From: Clostridia bacterium
Lineage (GTDB): Bacteria; Bacillota; Clostridia; Christensenellales; CAG-138
Direction: 5' to 3'
Assembly (NCBI GenBank): GCA_017394835.1
Contig: JAFPXD010000024.1
Location: 1 to 64,000 of the forward strand
Length of the DNA stretch: 64,000 bases
This document shows, one piece after another, positions 55,520-64,000 of the stretch; position 1 is the stretch's first letter; each line of letters opens with the position of its first letter. The notes beneath the pieces are model-generated. The model saw nothing but the letters and a program-made list of their open reading frames with translations. It searched no databases and was not told the origin of the DNA. The translations under genes and the position numbers were made by a program.

Positions 55520-57255
55520 TTTTTGTTTTGTCGATACACGAAAACGTGCTCTATGCCGTTTTTGAACTGGATTGACGTGATTTTTGCGTCCGTGATGACA
55601 ATTTTTTGAATGAGAGAACCCACGAACTGCTGAAGCACTTTAGGCTCGATTTTTGTAGCCATCGCCTCGTAATTTACGTATCTGCTCGAAAGCAGCTCGT
55701 TTGTCATAATGAAAAGATTTGCTTTTGAGATGAACTCCGCATCTGACAGGCTGAAGCTCGATTCCACATCCACGTTGAGCTCTTCGAGCCGCTTGTCAAG
55801 CTCATCGATCTCGTCTTCGAGCTTCTTCTTCTCGACGATGTACTCACGCTCCGGCATGGCGTCTTCGTCATAGAGGAACAACGAATGAAGCCTCGATAAC
55901 GCTCGCTCCTTTTTGCGTCGTTCAGACGTGATTGTTTCACGTTCTACTGACAGGCTTTCCTGCTCATTGGCAGCCGGCTTCATCCTCTCAGCGTATGTAG
56001 TCCCGGAAACCCCTGATTTGAGCATGGCGTACATCTCAGATAGCCCTTGATGCTCGATGTGGTCGATGTCCGAAAACCAATCCCCTCTAAGCAGCTTGCG
56101 TTCGAAAGTATCGAGCGTAGTAGTCTTCCCGAAATTGTTTTGGGCTCGAATGATGTTCGATATGTAATTGAACACGAAAGGACCGATATAGACGTCAGAC
56201 GTGAATACAGCATTGCAGTCACCGTACCTACGCCTGAGCGAGCATGAATACAGAGATGGCGTATATCCTGCATTCTTCGGCTTTCCGAGCTGACATATCA
56301 TGTTGCTGCCACAGTTCCCGCATTGCAGAAGCCCTGCGAAAATGTGGACGTGCTTCCTGAAGTATGTTTTTGGAGCTGAACCGCCTTTTCGCCTCGAAGC
56401 CATAGACGAGATGACTCTGCTCTGCAACTCCTCATCAACGATAGAGCCGTGAGTATTGTCGACGGTTATCCACTCAGATTCCTTCTTCAGCGTACCGCCG
56501 CTCTGATCAAGGGACATTGCATGGTAATTGTATCGAAGAGCGCCGATGTACGTCGGGCTCTTCAGGACGTAGCTCAGAGCCTTCGTAGTCCAGTGGGCGC
56601 CACGCTTATGAATGCCAAGCCTGTTGAGTTCTCGTGCGATTGACAGCAATGATTCTCCGCTGTCGTACATTGAATAGATCTGACGGACGACTGCCGCCTC
56701 AGCCTCGTTTACGACCAAGCTCTTCGTTTCTGTGTCGTAGTCGTACCCGAAAGGGATAGGACCTCCGTTGAAAAGCCCTTTTTCAGCCCTCGATACCATT
56801 ACTGCAGTAACACGTTCAGACGTCATCTTGCGTTCGAGCTCTGCGAAGACCAGGATGATTTTGAGCATAGCCTCGCCCATTGCGTTTGAAGTATCGAACT
56901 GCTCGTTCTTTGAAACGAAGACGACGCCGAGCTTCTTGATTTCCGCATACATGCTTGCGAAGTCCAGAAGGTTCCTGCTGATGCGGTCGATTTTCCAGAC
57001 GCACAGGTGAGAGAACTCCCCGGTCCTCAGCCTTGACATCATGTACTGGAACGCAGGACGGTCTGTATTCTTGGCTGAATAGCCTGCATCCTCAAAGACC
57101 TCGTATCTGTCGATTCCAAGCGCGTATTTGGCGTAGTTAATGAGCTCCTCACGCTGCACAGGTAAACTATCCTTATCCACCTGCCAACGTGTTGATACAC
57201 GAATGTATAAAGCAGCCTTTTTCGAGGACAGCTTGTTTGAAACTGACTGCGACAT
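55507..57255 (-). CDS. Large serine recombinase (site-specific integrase)
   Basis: 582 residues. The catalytic domain (1-~150) has the nucleophile in ALYIRVSTRWQVD (Ser21) and the Arg residues of WKIDRISRNLLDF and ELERKMTSER. The recombinase domain follows (FGYDYDTETKSLVVNEAE, SVL/YVLKSPTYIGALRY), then a zinc ribbon (LLQCGNCGSNMIC ... YSCSLRRRYGDCNA) and a coiled-coil-type C-terminal region. It integrates and excises the element between short att sites. Located right beside the boundary, as is usual. AGGCAGGA lies upstream of the ATG. Confidence 0.93.
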   Translation of the reverse strand: MSQSVSNKLSSKKAALYIRVSTRWQVDKDSLPVQREELINYAKYALGIDRYEVFEDAGYSAKNTDRPAFQYMMSRLRTGEFSHLCVWKIDRISRNLLDFASMYAEIKKLGVVFVSKNEQFDTSNAMGEAMLKIILVFAELERKMTSERVTAVMVSRAEKGLFNGGPIPFGYDYDTETKSLVVNEAEAAVVRQIYSMYDSGESLLSIARELNRLGIHKRGAHWTTKALSYVLKSPTYIGALRYNYHAMSLDQSGGTLKKESEWITVDNTHGSIVDEELQSRVISSMASRRKGGSAPKTYFRKHVHIFAGLLQCGNCGSNMICQLGKPKNAGYTPSLYSCSLRRRYGDCNAVFTSDVYIGPFVFNYISNIIRAQNNFGKTTTLDTFERKLLRGDWFSDIDHIEHQGLSEMYAMLKSGVSGTTYAERMKPAANEQESLSVERETITSERRKKERALSRLHSLFLYDEDAMPEREYIVEKKKLEDEIDELDKRLEELNVDVESSFSLSDAEFISKANLFIMTNELLSSRYVNYEAMATKIEPKVLQQFVGSLIQKIVITDAKITSIQFKNGIEHVFVYRQNKKADD

Positions 57256-57302
57256 TCAATCCTGCCTTTTGTTGCCAAAGTGCAACTGAACGACCTTCGA
57301 CG

Positions 57303-57683
57303 TCAACCGGCTTTCACTTCGTCTTCGTCCTCTGTAGGACGTAAGAAGCCCCTTTCGCTCGGAGTAAGATACGCATCGAGTATTTGCCAGATGATAGCAA
57401 GGTCGCGCTCTGAAGCCTTCCTTAGCGTTGAAAGCAGTATGCGCTCCTCGGCGTTAATCTCATACTTCACACGAGGGATGTCGGTCAAGCCGAGAAGATA
57501 GTCTGTCGTCACGTTCAACGCTTTTGCAATGCCGACAAGGATCTCGACGTCAGGAGACTTATTGATGCCGTTGACATACCTGCTGATAGTAGCTTCTTTC
57601 GTGTCTGCTGCGTCTGCCAACCAACGCTGAGAAACGCCGCGAGTTTCGAGCTCGTTGCGAAGCCGTTTTGCGAAATCGACCAT
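57303..57683 (-). CDS. XRE-family phage repressor (CI-like)
   Basis: 126 residues with an N-terminal HTH (residues ~9-64): RGVSQRWLADAADTKEATISRYVNG and ALNVTTDYLLGLTD, followed by a short C-terminal oligomerisation region without a peptidase motif. It is divergent from the Cro-like gene across 158 bp, the layout of a lysis-lysogeny switch. CGGAGG precedes the ATG; an extended -10 (TGCTACAAT) is visible upstream. Confidence 0.88.
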   Translation of the reverse strand: MVDFAKRLRNELETRGVSQRWLADAADTKEATISRYVNGINKSPDVEILVGIAKALNVTTDYLLGLTDIPRVKYEINAEERILLSTLRKASERDLAIIWQILDAYLTPSERGFLRPTEDEDEVKAG

Positions 57684-57774
57684 GGAAGAAACCTCCGTTT
57701 TTTCTTTATTGTAGCATAAAATGATACCAAAAAGATAATTCTTGCGGAAATGATAAAAAAATGCAAAAAACCGC

Positions 57775-57804
57775 TTGACATATTACCGTTCAGTAAGATA
57801 TAAT
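57775..57804 (+). promoter_or_regulatory. Rightward early phage promoter with possible operator
   Basis: -35 TTGACA (57775-57780), 18-bp spacer, -10 TATAAT (57799-57804). The spacer contains TTAC-N6-GTAA (57782-57796), a dyad that a repressor dimer could bind. Confidence 0.75.
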
Positions 57805-57841
57805 AAAGATACACCAATATCACCCTTGGAAGGAGAAGAAA

Positions 57842-58090
57842 ATGAACACGAAAGAGCTTCAGATTGCTCGTATTCGTCGTGACAAGGACCGCAGTGATGT
57901 CGCAGGAGCCATTGGCATGTCCCGTGACCTGTACGCCAAGAAAGAGCGTGGATGCACGAAGTTCGATCCGGATCAGATCGCAGCCATCCAGAATTACCTC
58001 GACCTTACGCCGGAGGAGTTCAATTCGATTTTTTTTGACGGCAAGTTACTGTTCGGTAAGCCGCTGACAGATTTCTCCTCTCATCAGTAA
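57842..58090 (+). CDS. Small Cro-like DNA-binding protein
   Basis: 82 residues with an HTH-like N-terminus (RDKDRSDVAGAIGMSRDLYAKKERG) that follows the XRE pattern, and a tail DLTPEEFNSIFF often seen in phage Cro/antirepressor proteins. First gene of the rightward early operon; GGAAGGAG before the ATG. It probably opposes the repressor at 57303-57683. Confidence 0.78.
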   Translation: MNTKELQIARIRRDKDRSDVAGAIGMSRDLYAKKERGCTKFDPDQIAAIQNYLDLTPEEFNSIFFDGKLLFGKPLTDFSSHQ

Positions 58091-58120
58091 GCAGTATATC
58101 ACGGAAAGGACGAGCGCAAC

Positions 58121-58627
58121 ATGGCAAAGGACTGTATGACGACCAATGAAAACATCTACTTTAGGTGCAGGAAAGAGGCGGCAAGATACAACGACAAGCT
58201 GAACAGCCGTGAAAGCACCTCTGAGTTGCTCGGCGTTTCCGTATCGTCGCTTGCCAATTACGAATTGGGCAATACTAAGGTGGTTCCGGTAGACGTTGTT
58301 GTCCTCATGGCTGATTTGTACAACGCCCCGGAGCTGCTGAACAACTACTGTGCGAACGATTGCCCGATAGGGTGCAGAAAAGCCATAGCCACAGAAGTAA
58401 AGCCTATCGAGAAGACCACGCTTGGTCTGCTTGAACTGTTCTCCGGAAACAAGCTCGATTTTATGATGAGCGCCCTCACGACGATTGCAGTAGATGGAAA
58501 AGTCGAGGAAGCGGAGAGGCAGAAGATGAACGAGATAGTCGCTTACATGCAAAAGCTGAAGGTTCTGGTCGAAGAGCTCATGTTGTTCGAGGCAAAGCAG
58601 AAAGGAGAACATAATGAGCAGAGCTGA
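58121..58627 (+). CDS. XRE-type phage regulator with C-terminal helical extension
   Basis: 168 residues. The N-terminal HTH (RKEAARYNDKLNSRESTSELLG, SVSSLANYELGNTKVVPVDVVVLMADLY in parts) is followed by a CANDCPIGC cysteine cluster and a helical C-terminus. This form recurs in early regions of Firmicute prophages. GGAAAGGACG precedes the ATG; the end overlaps the next small gene by 14 bp. Confidence 0.8.
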   Translation: MAKDCMTTNENIYFRCRKEAARYNDKLNSRESTSELLGVSVSSLANYELGNTKVVPVDVVVLMADLYNAPELLNNYCANDCPIGCRKAIATEVKPIEKTTLGLLELFSGNKLDFMMSALTTIAVDGKVEEAERQKMNEIVAYMQKLKVLVEELMLFEAKQKGEHNEQS

Positions 58628-58757
58628 AGAGCTGAAAGGCATCCTGAAGAGGGACTACGGAATCGAGACTGCCGCAGACCTCAACAGTGCCTTGAGCAAA
58701 CTGAAGATACCGATAGGCGTCTTCGTAGATAAAAAGACCACAGGAAAGGAGGAATGA
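58614..58757 (+). CDS. Small phage early protein (47 aa)
   Basis: ATG at 58614 opens a 47-codon frame, MSRAEELKGILKRDYGIE through PIGVFVDKKTTGKEE, with AAAGGAG upstream and a stop just beside the next start. It resembles short unnamed proteins found next to XRE genes in prophages. Function unknown. Confidence 0.65.
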   Translation: MSRAEELKGILKRDYGIETAADLNSALSKLKIPIGVFVDKKTTGKEE

Positions 58758-58759
58758 AA

Positions 58760-59002
58760 ATGTGCGAGATTTGTTACAGAAGCCCTTGCGATCCGAGATG
58801 CCCGAACGCACCTCAGCCTGAAGCAGTGTTCGTCTGCAAGTCGTGTGGCGAGGACATCGTAGAAGGTGAGGACTACTACGAACTCGACGGCGAGCATTAC
58901 CACGAAGAATGCTTCAAAGACGAAGCCGTCAGCATCTTGGAAGACAAGTATGGCGCCGAAAAGGGCGTCGCAGAAGTGGAGGCGTATTTCGATGATGAGT
59001 AG
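58760..59002 (+). CDS. Small cysteine-rich (zinc-binding) phage protein
   Basis: 80 residues with two cysteine/histidine clusters: MCEICYRSPCDPRCP and FVCKSCGEDIVEGEDYYELDG-HYHEECF, a LIM-like arrangement. GGAGG (58748-58752) fits ATG 58760 better than ATG 58754. Function unknown; zinc-binding is inferred from spacing. Confidence 0.65.
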   Translation: MCEICYRSPCDPRCPNAPQPEAVFVCKSCGEDIVEGEDYYELDGEHYHEECFKDEAVSILEDKYGAEKGVAEVEAYFDDE

Positions 59003-59618
59003 TGAGCCCATTCCGTCGTTCAAAGAGCTTGTCTTTGAAGGCGAAAAACATATCTACCGCTTGGACGGAAGATGTGTTCCCTCGGTCACGACAGTCATGC
59101 GTCCGCTTTCACAGGCTCTGTACAAAGACGTAGACGAGAAGATACTCAACGAAGCCGCAAACAGGGGAACTGCAATCCACAACGCCATTGAGAACTATAT
59201 CCTCTATGGAGTAAAGGATGTCCCGGAATGCTACGAAGGATACTTCGAAGCCTTCAGGACATGGTATAAGGACATGAACCCCGAACCGCTCGCAACAGAA
59301 TGTCGAGTGTACCACAAGTCGCTGCTTTATGCAGGGACGGCAGACCTGCCTTGTTTGATCGACGGGAAACGAATCCTCGTTGACCATAAGACCTCGGCGA
59401 CGGTGAACAGGATGCTCACCGGTGTACAGCTTGAGGCGTACAGCAAGGCGTATGAGAGCCACGGATTCAGGTTCGATGGCAAAGCGATTCTGCACCTGAT
59501 GCCTACCGGAAAATACCAGTGGGTGTTCTATGACAGGAACGACCTTGAGAGTTGGGAAGTATTCGGTGCGTTGCTCACAGTTCACAGACATATCCAAAAA
59601 TACAGAAACAAGAGGTAG
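58992..59618 (+). CDS. PD-(D/E)XK phage exonuclease
   Basis: 208 residues with the Cas4/RecB-like nuclease pattern: GTAIHNAIENYIL (motif with catalytic His), YAGTADLPCLIDGKRILVDHKT (G-T-x-D ... D-x-K), and QLEAYSKAYE (motif III Gln). It should resect double-stranded DNA ends to give ssDNA for the Bet/RecT annealase encoded 0.7 kb downstream. The start (ATGATG) overlaps the preceding stop. Confidence 0.82.
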   Translation: MMSSEPIPSFKELVFEGEKHIYRLDGRCVPSVTTVMRPLSQALYKDVDEKILNEAANRGTAIHNAIENYILYGVKDVPECYEGYFEAFRTWYKDMNPEPLATECRVYHKSLLYAGTADLPCLIDGKRILVDHKTSATVNRMLTGVQLEAYSKAYESHGFRFDGKAILHLMPTGKYQWVFYDRNDLESWEVFGALLTVHRHIQKYRNKR

Positions 59619-59621
59619 CAA

Positions 59622-60329
59622 ATGATGGAAGAAAAAGTTGTAGCGGTCATTGAACCGCAGTCGGCACAGGGCGAGGAAGAGCTTCAGAGTCAGGTCACTG
59701 ACATCGAGCTCAGAGCCGGTCGTCTTGTAGTAGCAGACGACAGCCAGTATGAGGAAGCCGGCGAGTTCGGCGTCCTTTTGAAGCAGAAGATAGCAGAAGT
59801 CACCGAGTTCTTCTCCCCGATGAAGAAGGCGGCTCACGAAGCGCACAAGCAGATATGCGACAGAGAGAAGCTCATGCTTGAGCCGCTGAAGAAAGCCGAG
59901 AAGATAGTTAAGAAGACCATGGGCGACTATGCGATGAGAAAAGAACAGGAAAGGATTGCCGCAGAGGAAGCCGCACGGAAGCTCGCACAGGAAGAAGCAG
60001 ACCGAAAGCTTCAGGCGGCAATTTCTGCTGAAGAAGAAGGAGACGAGATTGCCGCTGAAATGGCAATGCTCGATGCAGAAATAGCAGACAGGGCTGCCCG
60101 GAGCGTAGTCATAGAGGACGAAAGCCCCAAGGCGAAGGGTGTCAGCTACCAGAAGGACTGGCAGATAGTCGCCATCTCTCCCGGCAACGTCCCTGTCGAA
60201 GTGAACGGCGTCGTCATCAGACCTGTTGACGAAGCTGCCGTACTGAAGCTCATCAGAGCTTCGAAAGGCACGATTAAGATTCCCGGCGTCGCCTATGAGG
60301 AGATCGCCAAGATGAGCTTCAGGAGGTGA
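59622..60329 (+). CDS. DUF1351-like coiled-coil phage protein
   Basis: 235 residues. After an acidic N-terminus comes a helix-rich Glu/Ala/Lys coiled-coil (KEQERIAAEEAARKLAQEEA, residues ~105-140) and a globular C-terminus (YQKDWQIVAISPGNVPVEVNG). Such proteins are regularly encoded between exonuclease and annealase genes in Firmicute phages and may assist recombination. Exact role unknown. Confidence 0.7.
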   Translation: MMEEKVVAVIEPQSAQGEEELQSQVTDIELRAGRLVVADDSQYEEAGEFGVLLKQKIAEVTEFFSPMKKAAHEAHKQICDREKLMLEPLKKAEKIVKKTMGDYAMRKEQERIAAEEAARKLAQEEADRKLQAAISAEEEGDEIAAEMAMLDAEIADRAARSVVIEDESPKAKGVSYQKDWQIVAISPGNVPVEVNGVVIRPVDEAAVLKLIRASKGTIKIPGVAYEEIAKMSFRR

Positions 60330-60334
60330 GCACC

Positions 60335-61177
60335 GTGCCGAACGAACTGATGAAAGTCACCTACGAATCCGCATTCGGAAACGTAGAGCTTGACGCAAAT
60401 ACCGTCAAGCAGTATCTCGTCAAAGGAAACGGCGAAGTATCGGATCAGGAAGTAATGCTGTTCCTGAAGCTGTGCGAAGCCCAGAAACTCAATCCCTTCG
60501 TTACCGGAGAAGTTTACCTCATAAAGTTCGGCAGTCAGCCGGCACAGACCGTAGTCGGCTACGATACGTACAAGCGCAGGGCAGACGACAACCCGAACCA
60601 CATGTACTTCGAGAGCGGCATCGTCGTATGCAGGGGACAAGCGGGAGAAATAGTTCAGAAAGCCGGCGCATGCCTCTACCCTACAGAACAGCTCATAGGC
60701 GGTTGGTGCAGAGTCCATAAGCTCAGGAACGGTCATGAAGTCACGACGTACAAGGAAGTCACCTTCAGCGAGTACAACAAGGGCAACGCCATCTGGAAAG
60801 AGAAGCCCTGCACCATGATAGAGAAGGTCGCAATAAGCCAGTGCCTCCGTGAAGCGTACCCGAAGGACTATGAGGGTATGTACACGGCAGAGGAAATCAG
60901 CGCCGGAGGCTATGACATCATAGATACTGACGGCACAGTCATCGAGACCACTGTGCCTGATGATCCGGTCATCACGCAGGACGACAGGAAAGCCCTCTTC
61001 CTGACCGCCTACAATGCTTTCGGCAAGGAAAAGGGAGCTGAGGTAATCAAGACGCTCATGACCGAAGAGGGATTCGAATCCACCACGAACATGAGGCGGT
61101 CCGAGTATGACCTCATCATGAAAAAGCTCGTCGAGGAGATAGAGAACTCCGTTCCCGACGAGGAACCGCAGGAGTAA
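60335..61177 (+). CDS. bet: Bet/RecT-type single-strand annealing protein
   Basis: 280 residues. The core VMLFLKLCEAQKLNPFVTG, EVYLIKFG, AQTVVGYDTYKRRADDNP and CTMIEKVAISQCLREAYP follows the phage Bet/RecT annealase family. It would coat ssDNA made by the PD-(D/E)XK exonuclease and drive annealing or strand invasion. GTG 60335 is chosen because AGGAGG lies nine bases upstream; GTG 60326 is too close to it. Confidence 0.85.
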   Translation: MPNELMKVTYESAFGNVELDANTVKQYLVKGNGEVSDQEVMLFLKLCEAQKLNPFVTGEVYLIKFGSQPAQTVVGYDTYKRRADDNPNHMYFESGIVVCRGQAGEIVQKAGACLYPTEQLIGGWCRVHKLRNGHEVTTYKEVTFSEYNKGNAIWKEKPCTMIEKVAISQCLREAYPKDYEGMYTAEEISAGGYDIIDTDGTVIETTVPDDPVITQDDRKALFLTAYNAFGKEKGAEVIKTLMTEEGFESTTNMRRSEYDLIMKKLVEEIENSVPDEEPQE

Positions 61178-61237
61178 CAACGAAGTGTCAAGGGCAGGCA
61201 ACGCAGCATGACCTGCCCTATGAAAGAAGGTGATTTG

Positions 61238-61948
61238 TTGCACTGGATCGCAGTACACGAAGAAGTCCTCGGAAGCAAGCTCCGGGGATTCAGGAAAGCC
61301 ATCGGATGCTCTGACGCAGAAGCCCTTGGGATCCTGACAGTCTTATGGCTCTGGGCGAGGAAGAACGCCGACGTCTCCGGTCTTCTCGGCAATGCCGATA
61401 AAGAAGACATCGCATCTGCGATTAGACCGTACATCAATCCAAGCCTCAATGCTTCGACTGTTGCCGATGCAATGATAAGCGCAGGATGGATCGATGAGGA
61501 GGACGGTAAGCTTTACATCCACGATTGGTACGAATGGCAACAGTACTGGTACAGCTACCTCGACAAGAAGGAAAAGGACAGGCTCAGGAAGCGCAGCGAG
61601 CGAGATAAGCGCAGGGAAGAACATGTCCCTGAAGTCAAAGCCATAGAGCCGCCTCCTGACGAGGCTGAACCTCCCAAAAAGCCGAAGCCTCCTGCTCCGA
61701 AAAAGACCAAGTATGCTGAAGCTGTATCGATGCTTCCTGCCGAATACGAAAAGCTTGTCGAGAAGTACGGAGAGGCGTTCACGCAGAAGCTCATAGAAGA
61801 GCTCGACAACTACAAGGTAGCCAATGGCAAGCGATACAAGGATGATTATCGTGCCATCCTCAACTGGGTTGTCGAAAAATGCGAGAAGAAGTACCCCGGA
61901 CTCAAGACAGCCAAGACCGAGATCGGCGCTGAGAACCCATTCAGATAG
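61238..61948 (+). CDS. Phage replication organiser (DnaD/O-like)
   Basis: About 236 residues. The N-terminus LHWIAVHEEVLGSKLRGFRK, followed by DAEALGILTVLWLWARKN and AGWIDEEDGKLYIHDW, is a winged-helix-type replication-initiation domain; a basic linker with Pro/Lys repeats (PPKKPKPPAPKKTK) leads to a C-terminal helical domain (AILNWVVEKC). A TTG at 61238 with AAGGTGA upstream matches the usual family N-terminus; ATG 61220 or 61208 are alternatives. It likely recruits the DnaC-like loader encoded next. Confidence 0.75.
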   Translation: MHWIAVHEEVLGSKLRGFRKAIGCSDAEALGILTVLWLWARKNADVSGLLGNADKEDIASAIRPYINPSLNASTVADAMISAGWIDEEDGKLYIHDWYEWQQYWYSYLDKKEKDRLRKRSERDKRREEHVPEVKAIEPPPDEAEPPKKPKPPAPKKTKYAEAVSMLPAEYEKLVEKYGEAFTQKLIEELDNYKVANGKRYKDDYRAILNWVVEKCEKKYPGLKTAKTEIGAENPFR

Positions 61949-61956
61949 GAGGCTTT

Positions 61957-62814
61957 ATGGAATCGTTAGGTGATGCTTTTAAGGAAGTCCTCAGAGCGAA
62001 CACTAAAGAGCAGCGCACGACCAACTTTGAGAAAGGCGATTACAAAGACGACGAAGGATTCCTGCGTTGTTGTATATGCCATGAAAGGAAGGAGTTCGAC
62101 CTCGAATTTCCTGACGGTGAAGTAATGAGAGTCCCTGTCCTTTGCAAGTGCGGTGTTCGTAAAAGGGATGAAGAAGCTGAACGAAAGAACCTTGCCGAAA
62201 AGGTCGAACGCATCAAGATGCTCAAGGCGAACAGCCTTATGGACAGAAAGTTCATGGAAAGCACGTTCGACAGCCTTGTTGTCAACCAAGACAACGTAAA
62301 GCAGGTAAAAATATGCAGGAGGTACGCTGAGAAGTTCGAAGAGCTCCGTAAAAAGAACCAAGGGCTCCTCCTCTTCGGAACCGTAGGATCAGGCAAGACG
62401 CACCTTGCCTGCTGCATCGGGAATTACGTGATGGACAACCTCCGGGCAGTGATTGCCACGTCGCTCGTAAAGATTCTCCAGAACGCAGACCTCCTGAAGG
62501 ACGATGGCTTCGTAAGGCAGATGAGCATGGCAGACCTCCTCATCCTCGACGACCTCGGAGCCGAGCGAGGAACGGACTTTGCACTTGAGACCGTCTACAA
62601 CGTCATCGACAGCAGATACCGTACAGGAAAGCCCATGATAGTCACTACGAACATGACGCTTGCAGAGATGCAGAACCCTGCCGACATACGGTACAAGAGG
62701 ATTTACGACCGAATCTTTGAAGTGTGCTATCCCGTAGAGTTCACCGGAAAATCGTGGAGGATGCGAGAAGCGGCTACAAGGTTCGATGCCATGAAAAAGC
62801 TTTTGGAGGAGTAA
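61957..62814 (+). CDS. DnaC/IstB-like replicative helicase loader
   Basis: 285 residues with an N-terminal zinc-binding region (CCICHERKEF ... VLCKCGVRKR) and an AAA+ ATPase core: Walker A LLLFGTVGSGKTHLACCIG near residue 135, Walker B LLILDDLGAERGTDFA, and YNVIDSRYRTGKPMIVTTN. It loads the host replicative helicase at the phage origin. AGGAGG precedes the ATG, 8 bp after the replication-organiser gene. Confidence 0.88.
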   Translation: MESLGDAFKEVLRANTKEQRTTNFEKGDYKDDEGFLRCCICHERKEFDLEFPDGEVMRVPVLCKCGVRKRDEEAERKNLAEKVERIKMLKANSLMDRKFMESTFDSLVVNQDNVKQVKICRRYAEKFEELRKKNQGLLLFGTVGSGKTHLACCIGNYVMDNLRAVIATSLVKILQNADLLKDDGFVRQMSMADLLILDDLGAERGTDFALETVYNVIDSRYRTGKPMIVTTNMTLAEMQNPADIRYKRIYDRIFEVCYPVEFTGKSWRMREAATRFDAMKKLLEE

Positions 62815-62988
62815 ATGAATAGGCTCGAAATCAACGAACAGAACGACAGGCTTGCAGTTGCGGCTATCCTCGTGAAGAACGGCTACACTGTACGCCAGGG
62901 CAAGTCAAGGAAGGGCGAGAAGTCCAAGTCGTACATGTATTATATCGATTATGAGAAAGAACAGGAGGACAACCAGAATGAACGTTAG
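62815..62988 (+). CDS. Small phage protein (57 aa)
   Basis: ATG 62815 directly follows the DnaC stop (TAA ATG) with GGAGG upstream and opens 57 codons: MNRLEINEQNDRLAVAAILV ... KSYMYYIDYEKEQED. The C-terminus overlaps the rusA start by 11 bp. No family known to me; the VKNGYTVRQGKSRKG middle is basic. Confidence 0.65.
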   Translation: MNRLEINEQNDRLAVAAILVKNGYTVRQGKSRKGEKSKSYMYYIDYEKEQEDNQNER

Positions 62989-63412
62989 ATTCACTGTCCC
63001 CGGAGAGCCGAAAGGCAAGGGGAGACCGAAGTTCTCGAAAGTTGGGGATTATGTCAAAACGAGGACGCCTGAAGATACCGTCATCTATGAGAACCTGATA
63101 AAGGTCATGTTCCAGAAAGCCTGCGGGAACGTAAGGTTCGCTGATGATGAAATGCTCGGAATGGACATCAATGCGTACTATTCGATCCCGAAGAGTGCAA
63201 GCAAGAAGAAAATCGAGATGATGCGAAAAGGGCAGCTTCGCCCCACAAAGAAGCCGGACATGGACAATGTGCTCAAGGTGTACGCCGATTCTTTGAACAA
63301 AGTCCTTTACAGGGATGATACCCAGATCGTAGACGCCCACGTTCGAAAGTTCTACTCCGATACACCGAGAGTCGAAGTAAATGTTTACAAAATAGCTGAA
63401 AGGAGCTTTTGA
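62978..63412 (+). CDS. rusA: RusA-family Holliday-junction resolvase
   Basis: 144 residues with RusA features: N-terminal FTVPGEPKGKGRPKF, the acidic metal-binding set KKPDMDNVLKVYADSLN and VLYRDDTQIVDAHV. RusA enzymes cut branched DNA formed during phage replication and recombination. ATG 62978 is preceded by ACAGGAGG. Confidence 0.9.
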   Translation: MNVRFTVPGEPKGKGRPKFSKVGDYVKTRTPEDTVIYENLIKVMFQKACGNVRFADDEMLGMDINAYYSIPKSASKKKIEMMRKGQLRPTKKPDMDNVLKVYADSLNKVLYRDDTQIVDAHVRKFYSDTPRVEVNVYKIAERSF

Positions 63413-63414
63413 AA

Positions 63415-64000
<586 letters not shown>

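Overview
The window looks like a chromosomal stretch (roughly 58-60% GC by eye) of an anaerobic, amino-acid-fermenting Clostridia-type Firmicute, probably an uncultured gut lineage. Evidence: strong AGGAGG-type ribosome sites, sigma-A promoters with 16-18 bp spacers, lipoprotein signal peptides, a complete lysine-fermentation operon, an anaerobic-type cobaltochelatase (CbiK) and clostridial-style regulators. The lineage is inferred from gene content, not from a marker gene.

Layout. 1-5.8 kb: the start of a fructoselysine-kinase-like gene, then a leftward six-gene operon that pairs a P5C (glutamate semialdehyde) dehydrogenase with a proline/hydroxyproline-dehydrogenase-like flavoenzyme split over five polypeptides. 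5.9-20.4 kb: an azoreductase, a 5TM sensor fused to a PP2C phosphatase, an AAA+ ATPase carrying an RNA-polymerase alpha-CTD-like domain behind a structured leader, a CapA lipoprotein, two HAD hydrolases, a VanY-type lipoprotein, two YwaF-type membrane proteins and several unknown membrane proteins. 20.5-27.6 kb: a lysine riboswitch followed by kal-kce-kdd-lipoprotein-kamA-kamD-kamE. The riboswitch 3' P1 strand is also the 5' half of the terminator, so lysine should turn this catabolic operon on. 27.6-41.8 kb: an EF-hand protein, a DinB-YolD fusion polymerase, HtpG, a MATE pump, a cobalamin riboswitch with cbiK, and a HerA-like ATPase coupled to a membrane NERD nuclease. 41.9-52.0 kb: a purine operon purE-M-N-(purO-type IMP cyclohydrolase)-(AICAR formyltransferase)-D-L-folD. 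52-55.4 kb: an ankyrin protein, an unknown protein, a second MATE pump and the 3' half of a nitrilase gene.

55.46 kb to the right edge: a prophage or phage-like integrative element of different composition that interrupts the nitrilase gene. It carries a large serine recombinase, a CI/Cro-like divergent switch, and an early recombination-replication module (PD-(D/E)XK exonuclease, coiled-coil protein, Bet/RecT annealase, replication organiser, DnaC-like loader, RusA, SSB). Its other end lies outside the window.

Together the host genes suggest energy from proline, lysine and possibly Amadori products (fructoselysine gives lysine). B12 supply (the cobalamin-controlled cbiK) would feed the B12-dependent lysine 5,6-aminomutase. 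No tRNA, rRNA or CRISPR array was seen.
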